Assembly (NCBI RefSeq): GCF_026210795.1 | Contig: NC_089457.1 | Span: 1,302,001-1,366,000 of the forward strand | From: Rhizophagus irregularis | Lineage: Eukaryota > Glomeromycota > Glomeromycetes > Glomerales > Glomeraceae | Reading direction: 5' to 3' | Length of the DNA stretch: 64,000 nucleotides | Part shown: one piece after another, positions 24,737 to 36,634 of the stretch | Layout of the letters: each line of letters starts with the position of its first letter | Numbering within the stretch: position 1 is the stretch's first letter | Notes under the pieces: model-generated | Seen by the model: the letters and a program-made list of their open reading frames with translations, nothing else | Databases searched by the model: none | Told to the model about the DNA's origin: nothing | Program-made: the position numbers and the translations under genes

Positions 24737-27700
24737 GGCAAAATGTAGCTGGCAACCCGGGTTGCCATGGCGACCCCTATAAATAAATCATATAATTTTG
24801 TATTACACGTATATTTATGACATCATGCATATGATAGATCGCGAGTTATCACATATTATCACACGCGTACATATTCATAATAATCACGCGCGTGACCATC
24901 GTATTACCAAATATCAATAACTAATTTTTTTTTTTCACTCTTGTTTGTTTTATTCACGTTTATTCAGAATAAATGGCCTGTATTTCTTAACTAAAATACA
25001 TATTTTACCTTGATTATTTGACAATAAACTGCTTGTTTACTTCTTTTAAAACTAATTACACACACTTTACCTTTGTTTTTTAACTTACAATTGTGTATTA
25101 TGGAAAAAAACATTCAAGACGCCGAATTAGAAGCTTTGTTGAAATATGATAGTGCGGAAGAATTTTCTGATACTGACAGATTAAGTAATAAAGATTTTCT
25201 TAGGTAGTTAGAATATATCTAATGATATTAGCTATGCCTTTTGTTACTATAGTTTAAATGGCATGTCCGATAATGAATATGAAATCGAAGATATTGCCGG
25301 AATGGAAGAACATAGAAGAGGAGCAAGGAGGAATGGAGGAGGAGGAGGATACTATGAAGCTTTATGTTGGCAAGACCTTTCATAATTGGAATCGTGTAGC
25401 AAATTTTATGAAAAAATACGCTGCTACCGAAAGGCCATGGAGTAAGAATTGGTGGAGGAGGAAGGGTAGATAAAACAACACAAGAAATAACAAAACGAAC
25501 ATACTTGTGTCGCCATACTGGAAAAGCTAAGTCCAAATCGTGAAAAGATGCAAACTTCATCTTGCCGAGTTGAATGTCCATGGAGAGTAAATATTTGGGC
25601 AAAAAAAAGTAAAAGGTTGTCGAGGTCGCAACTTTACATGATCGACATGTCGGTCGTGAGCGTCCATCAGCAATTAAATTTGTCCCTACATTACGAAAAT
25701 TATCAGATGAGATTATGGAAGAAATTCGCTTTTTAACAGTTGTTGCTAAGGCAGATGCAACTATACAATATCGAATTATTAGAGAAAAATTTAAAATTAG
25801 AATACGTAGACCAGATCTTTATAATGCTATTAGTAAATTTCGTCGTGAATCGAACACCAGGTGAAGCAGATGCGGGAATCTTGCTAAAAAGACTCCACGA
25901 AAAAAAAATAGAAGATCCTCGATGGGTAGTCTCAATGAAATTAGATCCTATTACTTCTTGATTAACTCATCTTTTTTGGATGAGTCACGAACAACAAATA
26001 TTATGGTTACGTTATCGTGATGTGATAATGCATGATAATACTTGTAAAACTAACCGTTATAATCGACCATTATCCATCTTTGTTACACCTGATAATAATT
26101 TGAAAACACGAATTGTAGCTCAGGGCAATTGTTGATGATGAGCACAATTCTCGCTATGAATGGGTTTTTCAATGTGTAAAAGAGGCTACCGGTATATCGC
26201 CGAAAGTTTTTGTTACAGATAGTGATCCAGCAGTTAGTGGTGCTGTTGCAACACTATTTCCTGATACTTTTCATATGCATTGTATTTGGCATATAGGCCA
26301 AAACTTGCCAAAGCAATTAAAGGGAAAGGAGCTTGGATCTAATTTTGATAATTTTATGAAGGACTTTTACGTGACAAGAAACAGTTTAACAGAAAAACAG
26401 TTTAACGAAAGGTATACTTATTGTGTTAAATTGTTTTACAAATTTTCTATTGTACTTACAATTTTGCCATTCCTACCATTGTTTTTTTATTGTAATTCCA
26501 TTAACCTTTTCATTGTAATCATTAGACTTTCGTCATTTTTTAATTAGGCTCCATCATTAATTTTTTTGTTGTAATCACTAGACTCTATCATTGTTTCATT
26601 AGACTCCATTATTTTTTTATCATAGTCTATTCAAATTCTTCCATTGTTTTACAGTATATCATCTATTGTAGAATTTTGTTTATTGTGCTTTGAAATTAAA
26701 TAAATTTAATTGTTCATTTGTTTATTGATTTTAATAGAAAGTATATTGTAATTAATTTATGTATTTGTTCATTCAATAAAAGGTGGGAGATATTACTACA
26801 GAATTACCCACAAGCTAAAGATTATTTGATAAGGTCTTTAGGATGTAATTTTCAATCGTAGGCACGAGCTTTTACTAGCAAATATTTTACTGCTGGCTGC
26901 ACAAACAACTTCTTCGCAATGAAGGTGAAAATTCAGTATTAAAACGGCTTTTTGGAAATTCAAACCTTTCATTATGTGAATTATTTGATGCATTAGAAGA
27001 GATATCAAGAAGAAGTTGACTATTGCGAATTCATAAATTGGCATCAAACTATACCTCAAATCAGACCTCAAAATGTATCAACATCTATTTTTGGACCAGT
27101 AGCGTAGCAGCTGAATGAATTTGTAATGCCAAATATTATGAAGAAGCAGGAGGAACAAATGGAACTAAGTCTTTATTATCATGCTGTGGAAATTGAGCTT
27201 GAAATTTTGCATTCTAAGGAAATGGTAAGACTTACGCTATTAATTTTAGCTTAATTTGCTTTCTAACGGCAATAATTTTTAAAAAATAATTTATTAACTT
27301 CTACTTAGATACTTGACGAGTCAAATCAATGTATTGATAACCTATTTGATTGCCCACAAGTACAAATAAGTTTATTTTTAGAAGATACCTCATTGATTCT
27401 TGAAGTATGGGAGGTTGTATATTTAACAAGCCAAAAGACATCCCACTTTGTATGTCTTTTGAATAATGGTACCTTTCTCTGCACGTGTATGATCAACAAG
27501 ACTCATGGTTATCCATGTCGCCATTTTTACCGTGTAATGACTCTTACGTCTACTGCTAGATTTCACATTGGTTTCGGTAAACCAGCGTTGGTATAAAGAT
27601 ATACTTCAAGGGACTGATATATCAAATAAAGAATTTGTTGCCATTTCTTCAATGAAAATGTCGGCATTAAAGACGCATTCTCTGCCAACACAATTTTTGA

Positions 27701-28437
27701 ATTCAAATGGATCTGCTATTCAAGTTGGAGCTTCGGCAATAAATACTGAAATAACTAAATCTATATCAAAAAAACGTAAGTTTGGAGAACTTTGGGGTTT
27801 AGGAAGAAAAGTAATGGTTGATGTAATTGAAAACAACAATGAGGATACTTACCGAGAACTTTGTGAGGTTTTTCTGTCAATTCAAAAAAAATTACAGCCA
27901 AGAATTGTTGTTGATAATAGTAATGGTGGTGTTAGTAACAGTAATAACAACGGCGAAAGTGATAATATCATGAATATTCGAAATCCTGTTGAAAGAAGGC
28001 CAAAAGATCGTCCTAAATCAAACAAGAGAATGAAAAATACTTTAGAGTTATCTAATACTAAAACTCAATACACATGTAAATTGTGTAAACAAAAGGGACA
28101 TAATAGCAAAACTTGTAAGGAAAAATTGGATAATGCTAATAAAGAGAATGAAGTGTTTGAAAGGTAAGCTTTATTCAAATGCGTTAATATGCTTCTAATC
28201 ACATGTGATTTACTGTTATTATTACTATTAAAGCTAACGAAGTACAGTAGTACAGTATATGAATAAATCCAATAAAAAATGAGTCAAATTTCGTTCATGA
28301 ATACCTATAATTGCTATTCAAATTACGGTTACAAATTATTATAAATGTCATAAAAATTAAAGTATAAAAATTACGTAGTACAACTAAAAAAAATTTTGAG
28401 TATCGCCATGGTGACGGGTCGTCAAATAATGTTACCC
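24737..28437 (+). mobile_element. Mutator-like (MULE) DNA transposon, 3.7 kb
   Basis: Delimited by a perfect 9-bp direct duplication ATAAACCTA at 24728-24736 and 28438-28446, the size typical of Mutator-like elements. The ends form an imperfect terminal inverted repeat of about 37 bp, left 24737-24773 and right 28403-28437. Both start with GG, share ACCCG at the same distance from the end, and share CCATGGCGA further in. The interior carries a broken MULE transposase in the same orientation (25100-28167). The intact duplication shows that both ends are original, although the transposase has several stops and frameshifts. Confidence 0.9.
25100..28167 (+). pseudogene. MULE transposase (FAR1-like/MULE/SWIM), disrupted
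   Basis: Reading across frames shows the usual order of a Mutator transposase. First comes an N-terminal acidic region (25100-25205). A FAR1-like DNA-binding region follows (KLYVGKTFHNWNRVANFMKKY near 25,360, then TYLCRHTGKAKS and CRVECPWRVN). The DDE core includes IVDDEHNSRYEWVF, VFVTDSDPA and TFHMHCIWHIGQNLPKQL. A SWIM zinc finger (C-T-C ... C-R-H in FLCTCMINKTHGYPCRHF, near 27,480) and a C-terminal zinc knuckle (CKLCKQKGHNSKTC, near 28,075) complete it. An intron-like insertion at 26412-26782 interrupts the core with proper GT-AG ends. In-frame stops and frameshifts occur at several points, for example near 25,450, 25,540, 25,960, 26,860, 27,017, 27,106 and 27,580, so no full-length product is expected. 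Confidence 0.88.
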
Positions 28438-28446
28438 ATAAACCTA

Positions 28447-29078
28447 AATAAATCATAAAGAAATCTAAACAATATCTAAAAAAATAAACTTTACAAACTT
28501 TTTTTTTTAGTTTTTTAGATTTTTTCTTTTTATATTTTTTTTCTTTTTAGTCTTTTATATATTTTTTTTTTTTTAGATTTCTTTCTTTTTAAATTTTTTT
28601 TTTAAAAGTTTTTCTTATTAAATTTTCTTTTTATTAGAACTTTTTTTATATTTTCTTTTTTTTTAAAGTATTCTATTTCTTTAGATTTTTTTTTCTTTTT
28701 ATTAGAATTTTTCTTTCAGTTTTTTTAATTTGATAAAAAAAAAGAAAAAAAGGAATATAATAATAAATGATAATATTTTTTTTTTAATAATCGCAGTATA
28801 TTTACAAATTTATTAGTATAAGGTTAGTGATTATACAAAAGTAAAAAAAACTATAAATTATACTAATATTATTAATTTGTAAACCATTCGTTATTTCTCT
28901 ATAGAACCTACATATGTACTATTAGTGGTTATGATAACTAATCAAATAAATGATATATAAAATACATCATTTTAATATATAGCCTTGACATCTTCATCTG
29001 GTAGACCACAAGACTTACATAAATAATAATATCATTAATAATAAATTATATTAATTAATATATAATGTATTTATAATA
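28447..29078. other. Pyrimidine-rich low-complexity stretch
   Basis: Roughly 28,500-28,740 is almost only T and C with recurring TTCTTTTT units, followed by its A-rich counterpart. The rest is A/T-rich. No gene. Confidence 0.6.
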
Positions 29079-29254
29079 CAGTCAACTCTTTATAAATGCA
29101 TTTCCCTTGAGACTGAATAAAAGCATGCGATTACAAAAGGTGTGCATTTATAAAGAGTAAATAATTAGAGGTCATATATACTTGGAACTGAATCAAAGTG
29201 TGCATTTAAAAAGAGAATGCACTTATAAGTAGTGTATTTATAGAGAGTTGACTG
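29079..29254. mobile_element. 176-bp MITE, CAGTC ends, TA target site
   Basis: Terminal inverted repeat of about 25 bp: left begins CAGTCAACTCTTTATAAATG, and the right end reads CAGTCAACTCTCTATAAATA on the complement. TA flanks both sides (29077-29078 and 29255-29256). TA duplication plus CAGTC ends fits the pogo/Tc1-mariner group. There is no coding capacity, so it would need a transposase in trans. Confidence 0.8.
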
Positions 29255-29517
29255 TATATGTTAGATAATAAAAATTTTCTTTAATATATATATTTTTTTA
29301 TATAATTTTAATAATAAATTTTATAATATTCTAATATAAAAAGTAACTAAAAATAAATTATTTTATACAAATTTACCTATTAAGTCTAATTAACTATCTA
29401 ATAATGCATATATAGAATACTCTATCTAACATATGATGAATAATTTGTGAATCAATTATATTAAAGTTAATAATATTAGTTAATTACTTTGTAATTGTAA
29501 TTATCATCTAACCATTA

Positions 29518-29789
29518 CACTGGTAAAAAAATGATTTATCCTACACATATCTTACACATATTGGGTACTTAAAATGTAGAAAATCATACATTACACATAT
29601 CATACACATATCGTACTTAATATATATATCATACATATATCAGGTACCTGATAGGTATACTATATATATAAGTACCCGATATGTGTATGATATGTGTATT
29701 ATTTGTGTATGATTTTCTACATTTTGAGTACCCGATATATGTAAGATATGTGTAGGATATGTGTAGGATAGACCATTTTTTTACCAGTG
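29518..29789. mobile_element. 272-bp foldback element, CACTG ends, TTA duplication
   Basis: The two halves are inverted copies over nearly the full length, with the centre in the palindrome CAGGTACCTG near 29,645. The ends are CACTGGTAAAAAAATG on both strands. A 3-bp duplication TTA flanks it (29515-29517, 29790-29792). CACTG ends with a 3-bp duplication suggest the CACTA (CMC/EnSpm) group; PIF/Harbinger, which also makes 3-bp TTA/TAA duplications, is the alternative. Confidence 0.8.
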
Positions 29790-29792
29790 TTA

Positions 29793-31702
29793 ATAAGTAT
29801 CTAATATTTTTTTTTTACCATTTATAAACTATTTAACTAGTATAATAAATTATAGTTAATTGAATAGTTACAATTTATTGATTTTTATTGGTTTACTATT
29901 ATTATAATATATTAATACATTCACATTTAATTTTTACTAATATTTATAGTTATATTACAATTAATAATATGAACTTTTATTTTCTTCAAATCAAGAGTTA
30001 TTACAGTATTCTTCTATACCAACATTTTTAAATAATAAAAATGCAGAAAAAATAATAATTACTTAATAAATACCTTTAGAAACTACTTTAGTTGAAATAG
30101 AAAGAATTTTTTGTAAACTCAAAGTTTCTTGTTATATTCTATAATAAAAATAAAATTAAATATTGTATATATTATTATCAAATAAAATAACTTGCTTTTT
30201 ATATATTTACTAATATATTATTTTTACCAATATTAAAAGAATTTGATCATGCTAGAAAAATCTTTTTTGTTACTTCTATTATTTCTTTTTCATTAGGCAT
30301 TCTGTATATATTACTTGACTTCTATTAAAAAATAATATTCAGAAAATGCTATAATTTTCTAGATTCTGAATAACAGATTTTTTTGTTGAATAATTTAAAA
30401 TTTTTATTAACAGTATCAATTTCAATTTTAGTAGTAATTATTTTAAGCATTTAATTTAAATATTCATTAATTTTTAGAATTAAATGAGTAATTAGTTATA
30501 AAATAAAAACTAAAATAATATATAATAAAAAAATTACTTTTAATATTATTAATAGGCTGTAAATAAAAGTTAAGTTTTGTATTTTCAGATTGTAAATATA
30601 AATATTTTGATATATCATGGCAAGGTTCATTTAATAATTATTTTAAATTTATTAGATAGTATGATAAAAATTTGTAATTGGTTTATTTTGCCTTTTTATA
30701 ACATAAATTTAAACCACCTTATTTAATCATAAAATAAAAATGAATAATTATTATAAAATAATTTGCTGATAGTAGAAATTTGATATATTTACATATAATT
30801 TAAACTAACTATTAATTTTTTTATTTAAAAAATAAATTATTAAATAATATAAAGTGTAAATTATTTATTTAATTTTTTAAAAGTAATTATAATTTTTCTT
30901 TTAGTTTAATTTTTTCTTTTTTTGGTATTTCAGGATTTTTCCTTTTAATTGTTTTTTAATAAAGACTTAGGTATTGGAATATTAATCAGCCAAATTTAAA
31001 GTTTTGGTAATATTAATTTTTTTGGACTTTATAAATCAATTAAATAAAAGAAATTGTTATAATTAATTTAATTTGTTTTGAATTTTATTAATTTAAGTTG
31101 ATCAGCAAAGGTTTATTTATTAAAAATAAATAATGTAATATTAGTTATTTTAAGATGTAGTTAATTGGATGATTTAGATCTAATATATATATCTATTATA
31201 TCAACTTTTTATATTTAATTCTAATTCATCAGAATATGTTTACACTCAATAATAAATAGTATTGTTCTCTTATATAAGTTATTTTGGTTATAAATCCTGA
31301 AAATCTAAATAGTTTTTACAGTTCAAATGCAATTATAAGATTAGGAATTTTATAGAAATTATAGAAGAATTTGACTAATATTATTTTTAGATTTTAATGT
31401 TATTATAATAGTAATACAAATACATTAAAGTACTATTCTTTTTTTAATAACATAGTAAATTTTATAAAATATTAAATAGATATAAAAAATAGAAAACTAA
31501 TGATTTTTAATAAATTTGATAGTTAGTTAAATCCTATTTTATTGAGTTTAAATCTTTATCTAAAAGTATATCTATAAAATACTTTTTAGTATAACAAGTA
31601 GTTTAGTAATTATAAATATTAGAGTATTGTAATTAGTTGTTAATATGCACTTTTTTTTAAATAAACCTATTAAATACATTGCAAAAATAAAAAAAATATA
31701 TA
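29793..31702. other. AT-rich intergenic desert
   Basis: About 1.9 kb, nearly all A/T, with no coding-like frame. No clear transposon ends were recognised, although the sequence may contain eroded insertions. Confidence 0.5.
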
Positions 31703-31874
31703 TGGGCTGATTTGTTTACCTTTAATTAAAATATTAATTTTAATTATACAAAATACTATATAATATACAGTAAATTGGAAATGAGTATTAAAAAATTTTT
31801 ATTTAATGTTATTATACTATAATTTGGTAAATATTTCTTTTAAATTAATATAATTCTTAGCACTTACTATATAT

Positions 31875-32200
31875 GTTAAAAATTTATATCTCAACTTAAA
31901 ACGTAAATATCTCCAGATCCAGTGATCCAATTGGCAAGCTCTTTTTTCGTTCATATAGACCAGATCAAGGGCTTTCCAAGAAGCCTAAATTTATAAAAAA
32001 TGGATCAGTGAATCCAAAGATATTTGCATTTAAGCATATTAAAAAAGTTTATACCTCAACTTTAAACGTAAATATCTCCAGATCTAATAATTCAATCGGT
32101 AAGCTCTTTTTCGCCTATAAAGTCCAGAACAAGGGCTTTTCAACAAGCCTAAAATTATAGAAAATGGATCAGTGAATCTTGATATATTTGCATTTAAAGA
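31875..32200. repeat. Two tandem copies of a ~163-bp repeat
   Basis: Copy 1 spans about 31875-32037 and copy 2 about 32038-32200. Both contain AACGTAAATATCTCCAGATC, AAGCTCTTTTT, AAGGGCTTT and AAATGGATCAGTGAATC in the same order. Divergence is moderate with small indels. No coding potential. Confidence 0.75.
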
Positions 32201-32614
32201 TGGTAATACAAACTCTGACATAAAATAATTATTTTTATTGTTTGAAAATATTTATTATGATACCATCTTTTATATGATATTTTTATTATACTTTTATAAA
32301 CATTTATAGCTATTAAGGCTATATAAATTTTTATTTTACTTTATATTTTATTAAAATATACTTACTTTTTAATAAAAATTTCATATATATGAGAAATGGG
32401 TTTTTTATTAGTGAAATGGGGTTTTTCACAGCTCTTTTCAGTTACATTTAATAATTTAAGTTTTGCAAATGTAAATTTTTGTTCAACTTATTATTTAGTC
32501 AAGTGATCATCAATCAAATGATTTTTTGGTATTACAAAACAATTTTGAGTAACAAAAATTATGAAAATCAATCAATAACTCTTTTTAATGCAGTAGACAA
32601 ATCAGTCTATATAT

Positions 32615-33620
32615 AGGGTTGATCACCTTATCTCAGTAGTTGGTTATTGAGACCCTCATTAAGCTTGAGTATGATGAGATCGCAGGTTCGATTCCCATGA
32701 TCACGGAAATAAAAAGAATTTTACTGCAAATGCTACTACCAATAGCGTGAAGATACAGGAATTAGGTAGTTAGACTGCACCATGGTGAATTAATGTGTAC
32801 AGTTAGGCTGCACATTTCAACAAAGGGTCATAGTGTCCTTCTAACATTCCCTATGAGGTCATTGGGATGTTTGGAGTCCTGTCCATGAGGTCACTGCTTG
32901 CATACTTTAGGGGTAATTTCCTGTCTAGATGGTCATTCAAATGATACCGCTTAAGGTCCAATGTGGCTAGATGGTTATTATAGATGGTAAAATTCTAGGT
33001 GCAATGACTTTGTGGTAGTTTACCTTCTAATAGGTTTAGGCCAACTAGGATATTCCCAAACAGACAGATGTACTAGATGAGGTATGGGGTTCAACTCCCT
33101 ACTAGGCGGGTACGGGTGGCAGCTGGAGTGGTAGGGTACCACTGAGAATAATCCCAAACAAGCAAGTTTGTACTATCTCATGTTCTCTCTGTCTCAGTGG
33201 TCACTACTATACCATTGGCGGATTCACAACTGTACCTTGGGGCTAAGGAATCGTGGGGCTGTAGCGGTGCCTTAAGTAAGTCTTAGTTCAGTTCTGAAGT
33301 GTGAATGTTGGTACAGAAGGATTTCTAGATGATTGCCATTACATCTGACACTGAAAGTTCTCCATTACTAAGACAGGCCAGGGTGGCATAATATAAATTC
33401 AGTTGCTTTTGCCTAGAATGGATAAAGGATGAGTAGGGGTTATAGCTAGCCAGTTAATATTCCGTTGATGGATAGGGACTATCCTGAGGTCAAACTAAAA
33501 TGGCAGTTGTAGTGATAATAAGATTTGCCTACTGACACCAGTTGGATGGTAGTCATTGGTAAACGTTGGACTACCATGCTATAAATAGGTTCTTAAATGT
33601 GAACCTTTACCTTGAGTCAA
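32615..33620 (+). repeat. ~1-kb higher-GC non-coding repeat with tRNA-like head (SINE-like)
   Basis: The segment is clearly richer in G+C than its surroundings and has stops in every frame. Its first 90 bases resemble a tRNA. There is an acceptor-like pair TTGATCA / TGATCAC, a D-arm-like pair TCTCA / TGAGA, and an anticodon-arm-like CTCA-TTAAGCT-TGAG. There is also a box B match GGTTCGATTCC (about 32,685-32,695) and a box A-like TATCTCAGTAGTTGG. GACAAATCAG occurs on both sides (about 32,596 and 33,623) and could be a target duplication. The length is large for a SINE. Confidence 0.5.
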
Positions 33621-33645
33621 ATGACAAATCAGCCCATATGAAATA

Positions 33646-34389
33646 AAAAATATATATTTGCTTTTTAAAAAATCTATTATTTATATATTATATATAAGTA
33701 AAATTTTTTTTTTTAAAATTCTTTACTAAAAGAATTATTTTTATAAACAAAAAAATATTAGTATTAATTGTCTGGTTTAATATAAGATTTTTTTTAAAAA
33801 AAAGTTTATAAGTAAAATAAATGTAAATCTAATTATCTAATATTTCTTTTCTAGCACTTATCTCATATAATTAAAAAATTTTATTTAAATTTAATAAAAT
33901 AAAAAAAAATAAAAATATTTTATTTAATTATATTTTTAAAAAAAAATTACTAAAATTCACTTGTAAATAATAGTTATTATTTTCTGATTAGTACTATTTA
34001 TATGATTATGCAAATGTAGTTATTCCTACTAAATAGCAAATTTTATATATATTTATTTATCTATTTCTAGAAAATTTTGTGGTAAAATTAACTATTAATT
34101 ATACTATAATAGACTGATTTGAAAATTTGAATAATTTAGAAAGATTTGCATTTTTCAAATGAAAAAAACTTTCTTTTAATTTATTTGTAATTTTAATATT
34201 ATTTTTTAAGTGTAATAATAATAGTTCTGAAGCTTTTAAAATTCAATTATCTTTTTAAAACCTTTTAAAATAAAAAAATTAAGTGAAAGAAAAATAAGAT
34301 TCAATAATAAAATATATTATATTATTTTCACAATATATTATAAACCATTTACTATTATATAAATAGCAGGAAATAAATCAATTATCTTC
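33646..34389. other. AT-rich intergenic region
   Basis: A/T-rich with no coding frame and no clear terminal repeats. Confidence 0.5.
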
Positions 34390-34503
34390 TAGTATGGCTA
34401 ATTGGAATAGTAAAATTTTACTTAGAATCAGAATATAATCAGCCTTCAACTGATTATTTATCCAATTCTAGTAAAATTTTACTTATTTCTAATTAGCTAT
34501 AAA
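34390..34503. repeat. Small foldback repeat
   Basis: Two arms of about 35-40 bp in inverted orientation. Left: GGCTAATTGGAATAG followed by TAAAATTTTACTTAGAAT. Right, on the complement: AGCTAATTAGAAATAAG followed by TAAAATTTTACTAGAAT. About 25 bp separate the arms. No flanking duplication was identified. Confidence 0.6.
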
Positions 34504-36489
34504 ATAAATAATACTTATACTAGCATTATAATGTATTTTTAACTAAAATTAAAAATTTAATAAAATATTATTATAGTTAACATTATATTATAATTTTATT
34601 ATTAATAATATTTAGTAGTATAAGACTAAGTTTAACTTGAGGTGATTTAATTCAGGTGATTTAACCTACTAGTAAATTTTATATAATTATATAAATTATT
34701 CAATCCCTATCATGTGATAAATTTGATTGGGCTGACTAATATTTATAGTTACACTATCTGTTTATATTATTTTTTTCGTATTTTTCTTCTTCTTATTTTT
34801 TTTTTCTTTCTGTTTCGTTTTATTTTCTTTCCTTTTTCCATTCCATTTTCTTTTTTTGTTTATTATTTTTATCTGCTTTCTTTTTTTTTTTTAGTACATT
34901 TTTTTTAGGTTTTTAGGTTCTTCTTAGATTTTACAACTTCTAATATAATATTATATCTTAATGTGTTAAAAAGATACGTTTTCTTTTTTTGTTGATTTTA
35001 TTTTTTAATTTTGTTTCTTACTAACTATATTTTTTTTCTTTATGCCGTTCTTTAACTCCTTTCTCTTTAACATTATATGACGCAGTTTGCTCTTAACTTG
35101 CTTTTTATATTTGATCATTACCATTTTTTATGAGTTTGCTCTTTAACTTAATTATGAGGGGTTTTTTTTTTCTTTGTGATGGATATCTTTTTTTATTCTT
35201 TAATCTTTAGGTTCTTGCTTATTTTCTAATTTTTATTTTTTATTAACTATCTTTTCTTTACTCTATACTATTCTTTGACTTAATATGTTTTACTTTTCTG
35301 TCACGAATTTTACTTTTTGACTTCATAGGTTTTATCATTATTTCATTCTTAACTTTTTACATGAGTTTCATTCTTTATTTTTATAGCTTTATTCTTTTGT
35401 TTGCTTTGTTATTATCATGTATTTTTTTGTGTATATGTACTATAATTACTAGTCCTGTTAAAAATAAATAAAATGAGTTTTGTCTAATTAATAAACTTTG
35501 ATTAAATTATAGTACAAAAAAATTTTGCGAATAAAAGTGTTGCAAATTTTCAGTAATGAAAATAAATTATATTAACCAATTAAAATTGATTGATATAAAA
35601 TATAAATTTTTAGGAAGAGAGTGATTTAACTTGGATTATTTAACCCAGGAGGCAAGTTAGCAAAACTCTATTTAGTAATATTTTTAAAAAAATTAAAAAA
35701 TAATAAAAATAAAAATAGTAATGAAGAAAATAAATTAAAAAAAAAATTTTAAAATAATTTTATTTATAGATATTAATTTATAGCAACTTTATTACTATAG
35801 TGACCCTAATTATATGACTTTATACTCTATTTTAATTAATTAACTTTTAATTAAAAATTTACAACAATTTAATTTGCAAGAAGTTTTTGGATTTTACATA
35901 ATAAAATAATAATATACTATATGGTTAAAAATCATTTAATTAAAATTTACTAATAGAAAAATATTGTAAAATTTATATTTTATTTTTAATAGAACTAGTA
36001 ATTTTAATATATAAAAAAAAAATATGATAATGATAAAATAAAAAGTAAAATCAAGATGAAGAACAAAATACATAAAAAAAGTTGAAAAATTAAATAATAA
36101 TGAAATCCATAAAATCAAAAAACAAAACTTATGATATTGAAAAGTAGTTTAGTTTTGCAGAAGTAAAAATTTCTTTGATAAAAACCATTTTCAGTAAGTA
36201 ACTTCTTTAAAACTGGGAGTTTTTAGTCTAAATGAGTTTTGAAAGAATTTCTTTAAAGTTTTTAATAACTTAAAAGTACTTTACAATTACTCAACTGACT
36301 CAAGTAAGAAAAACTAAGCTTTTTCTTTAGCTATTTTCCACTGAAAAAAAGTTTAAAGATCAGCAAATAAGAAATATAGTTTAAATTTTTATATTTATTT
36401 AATATAAAATATCATTTATTTCATTTATTATAAATAGATTTCCATAATATATATCTTTTTTATCAAAAATTCATATTTTTATTAGAAAT
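34504..36489. other. T-rich intergenic desert
   Basis: About 2 kb. From 34,750 to 35,420 the plus strand is strongly T-rich with loosely recurring ATGAGTTT / TCTTTAACTT words. No coding-like frame. Confidence 0.5.
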
Positions 36490-36634
36490 AATTTATTTAT
36501 CGCACGTGCGATGCAAATTTTTATGTTTATCATTGCCATTTTAAGGGGGTGGCGATGTATAAGCAGGTTGATCAACATAAATAATTTACAAAAAAGGAAA
36601 GTGGCGATGCATCACATGTGCGATGAATAAATTT
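36490..36634. repeat. 145-bp foldback repeat
   Basis: Inverted arms: left ATTTATTTATCGCACGTGCG then ATGCA, right complement ATTTATTCATCGCACATGTG then ATGCA. A second pair, TTGCCATTTTAAGGGGGTGG and GTGGCGATGC, lies inside. No coding frame; may be a MITE. Confidence 0.6.

Larger units (their letters stand above)
31703..33636. mobile_element. Candidate 1.9-kb TIR element or nested repeat
   Basis: Bounded by a perfect 13-bp inverted repeat: TGGGCTGATTTGT at 31703-31715 and its complement at 33624-33636, with TA directly outside each end. Inside are two direct repeats of about 163 bp and a 1-kb higher-GC segment. A diverged copy of the right end also occurs at about 32,597. The unit may therefore be composite, or the inverted repeat may be coincidental. 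No coding frame. Confidence 0.45.

Noticed and set aside
34714-34908. 64-codon hydrophobic open frame
   Set aside because: Pure Phe/Leu/Ile product of a T-rich tract; a composition artefact.
34621-35660. Possible solo LTR pair from GTGATTTAACTTG-like words 1 kb apart
   Set aside because: Similarity covers only about 35 bp with gaps and lacks TG...CA ends or a target duplication.
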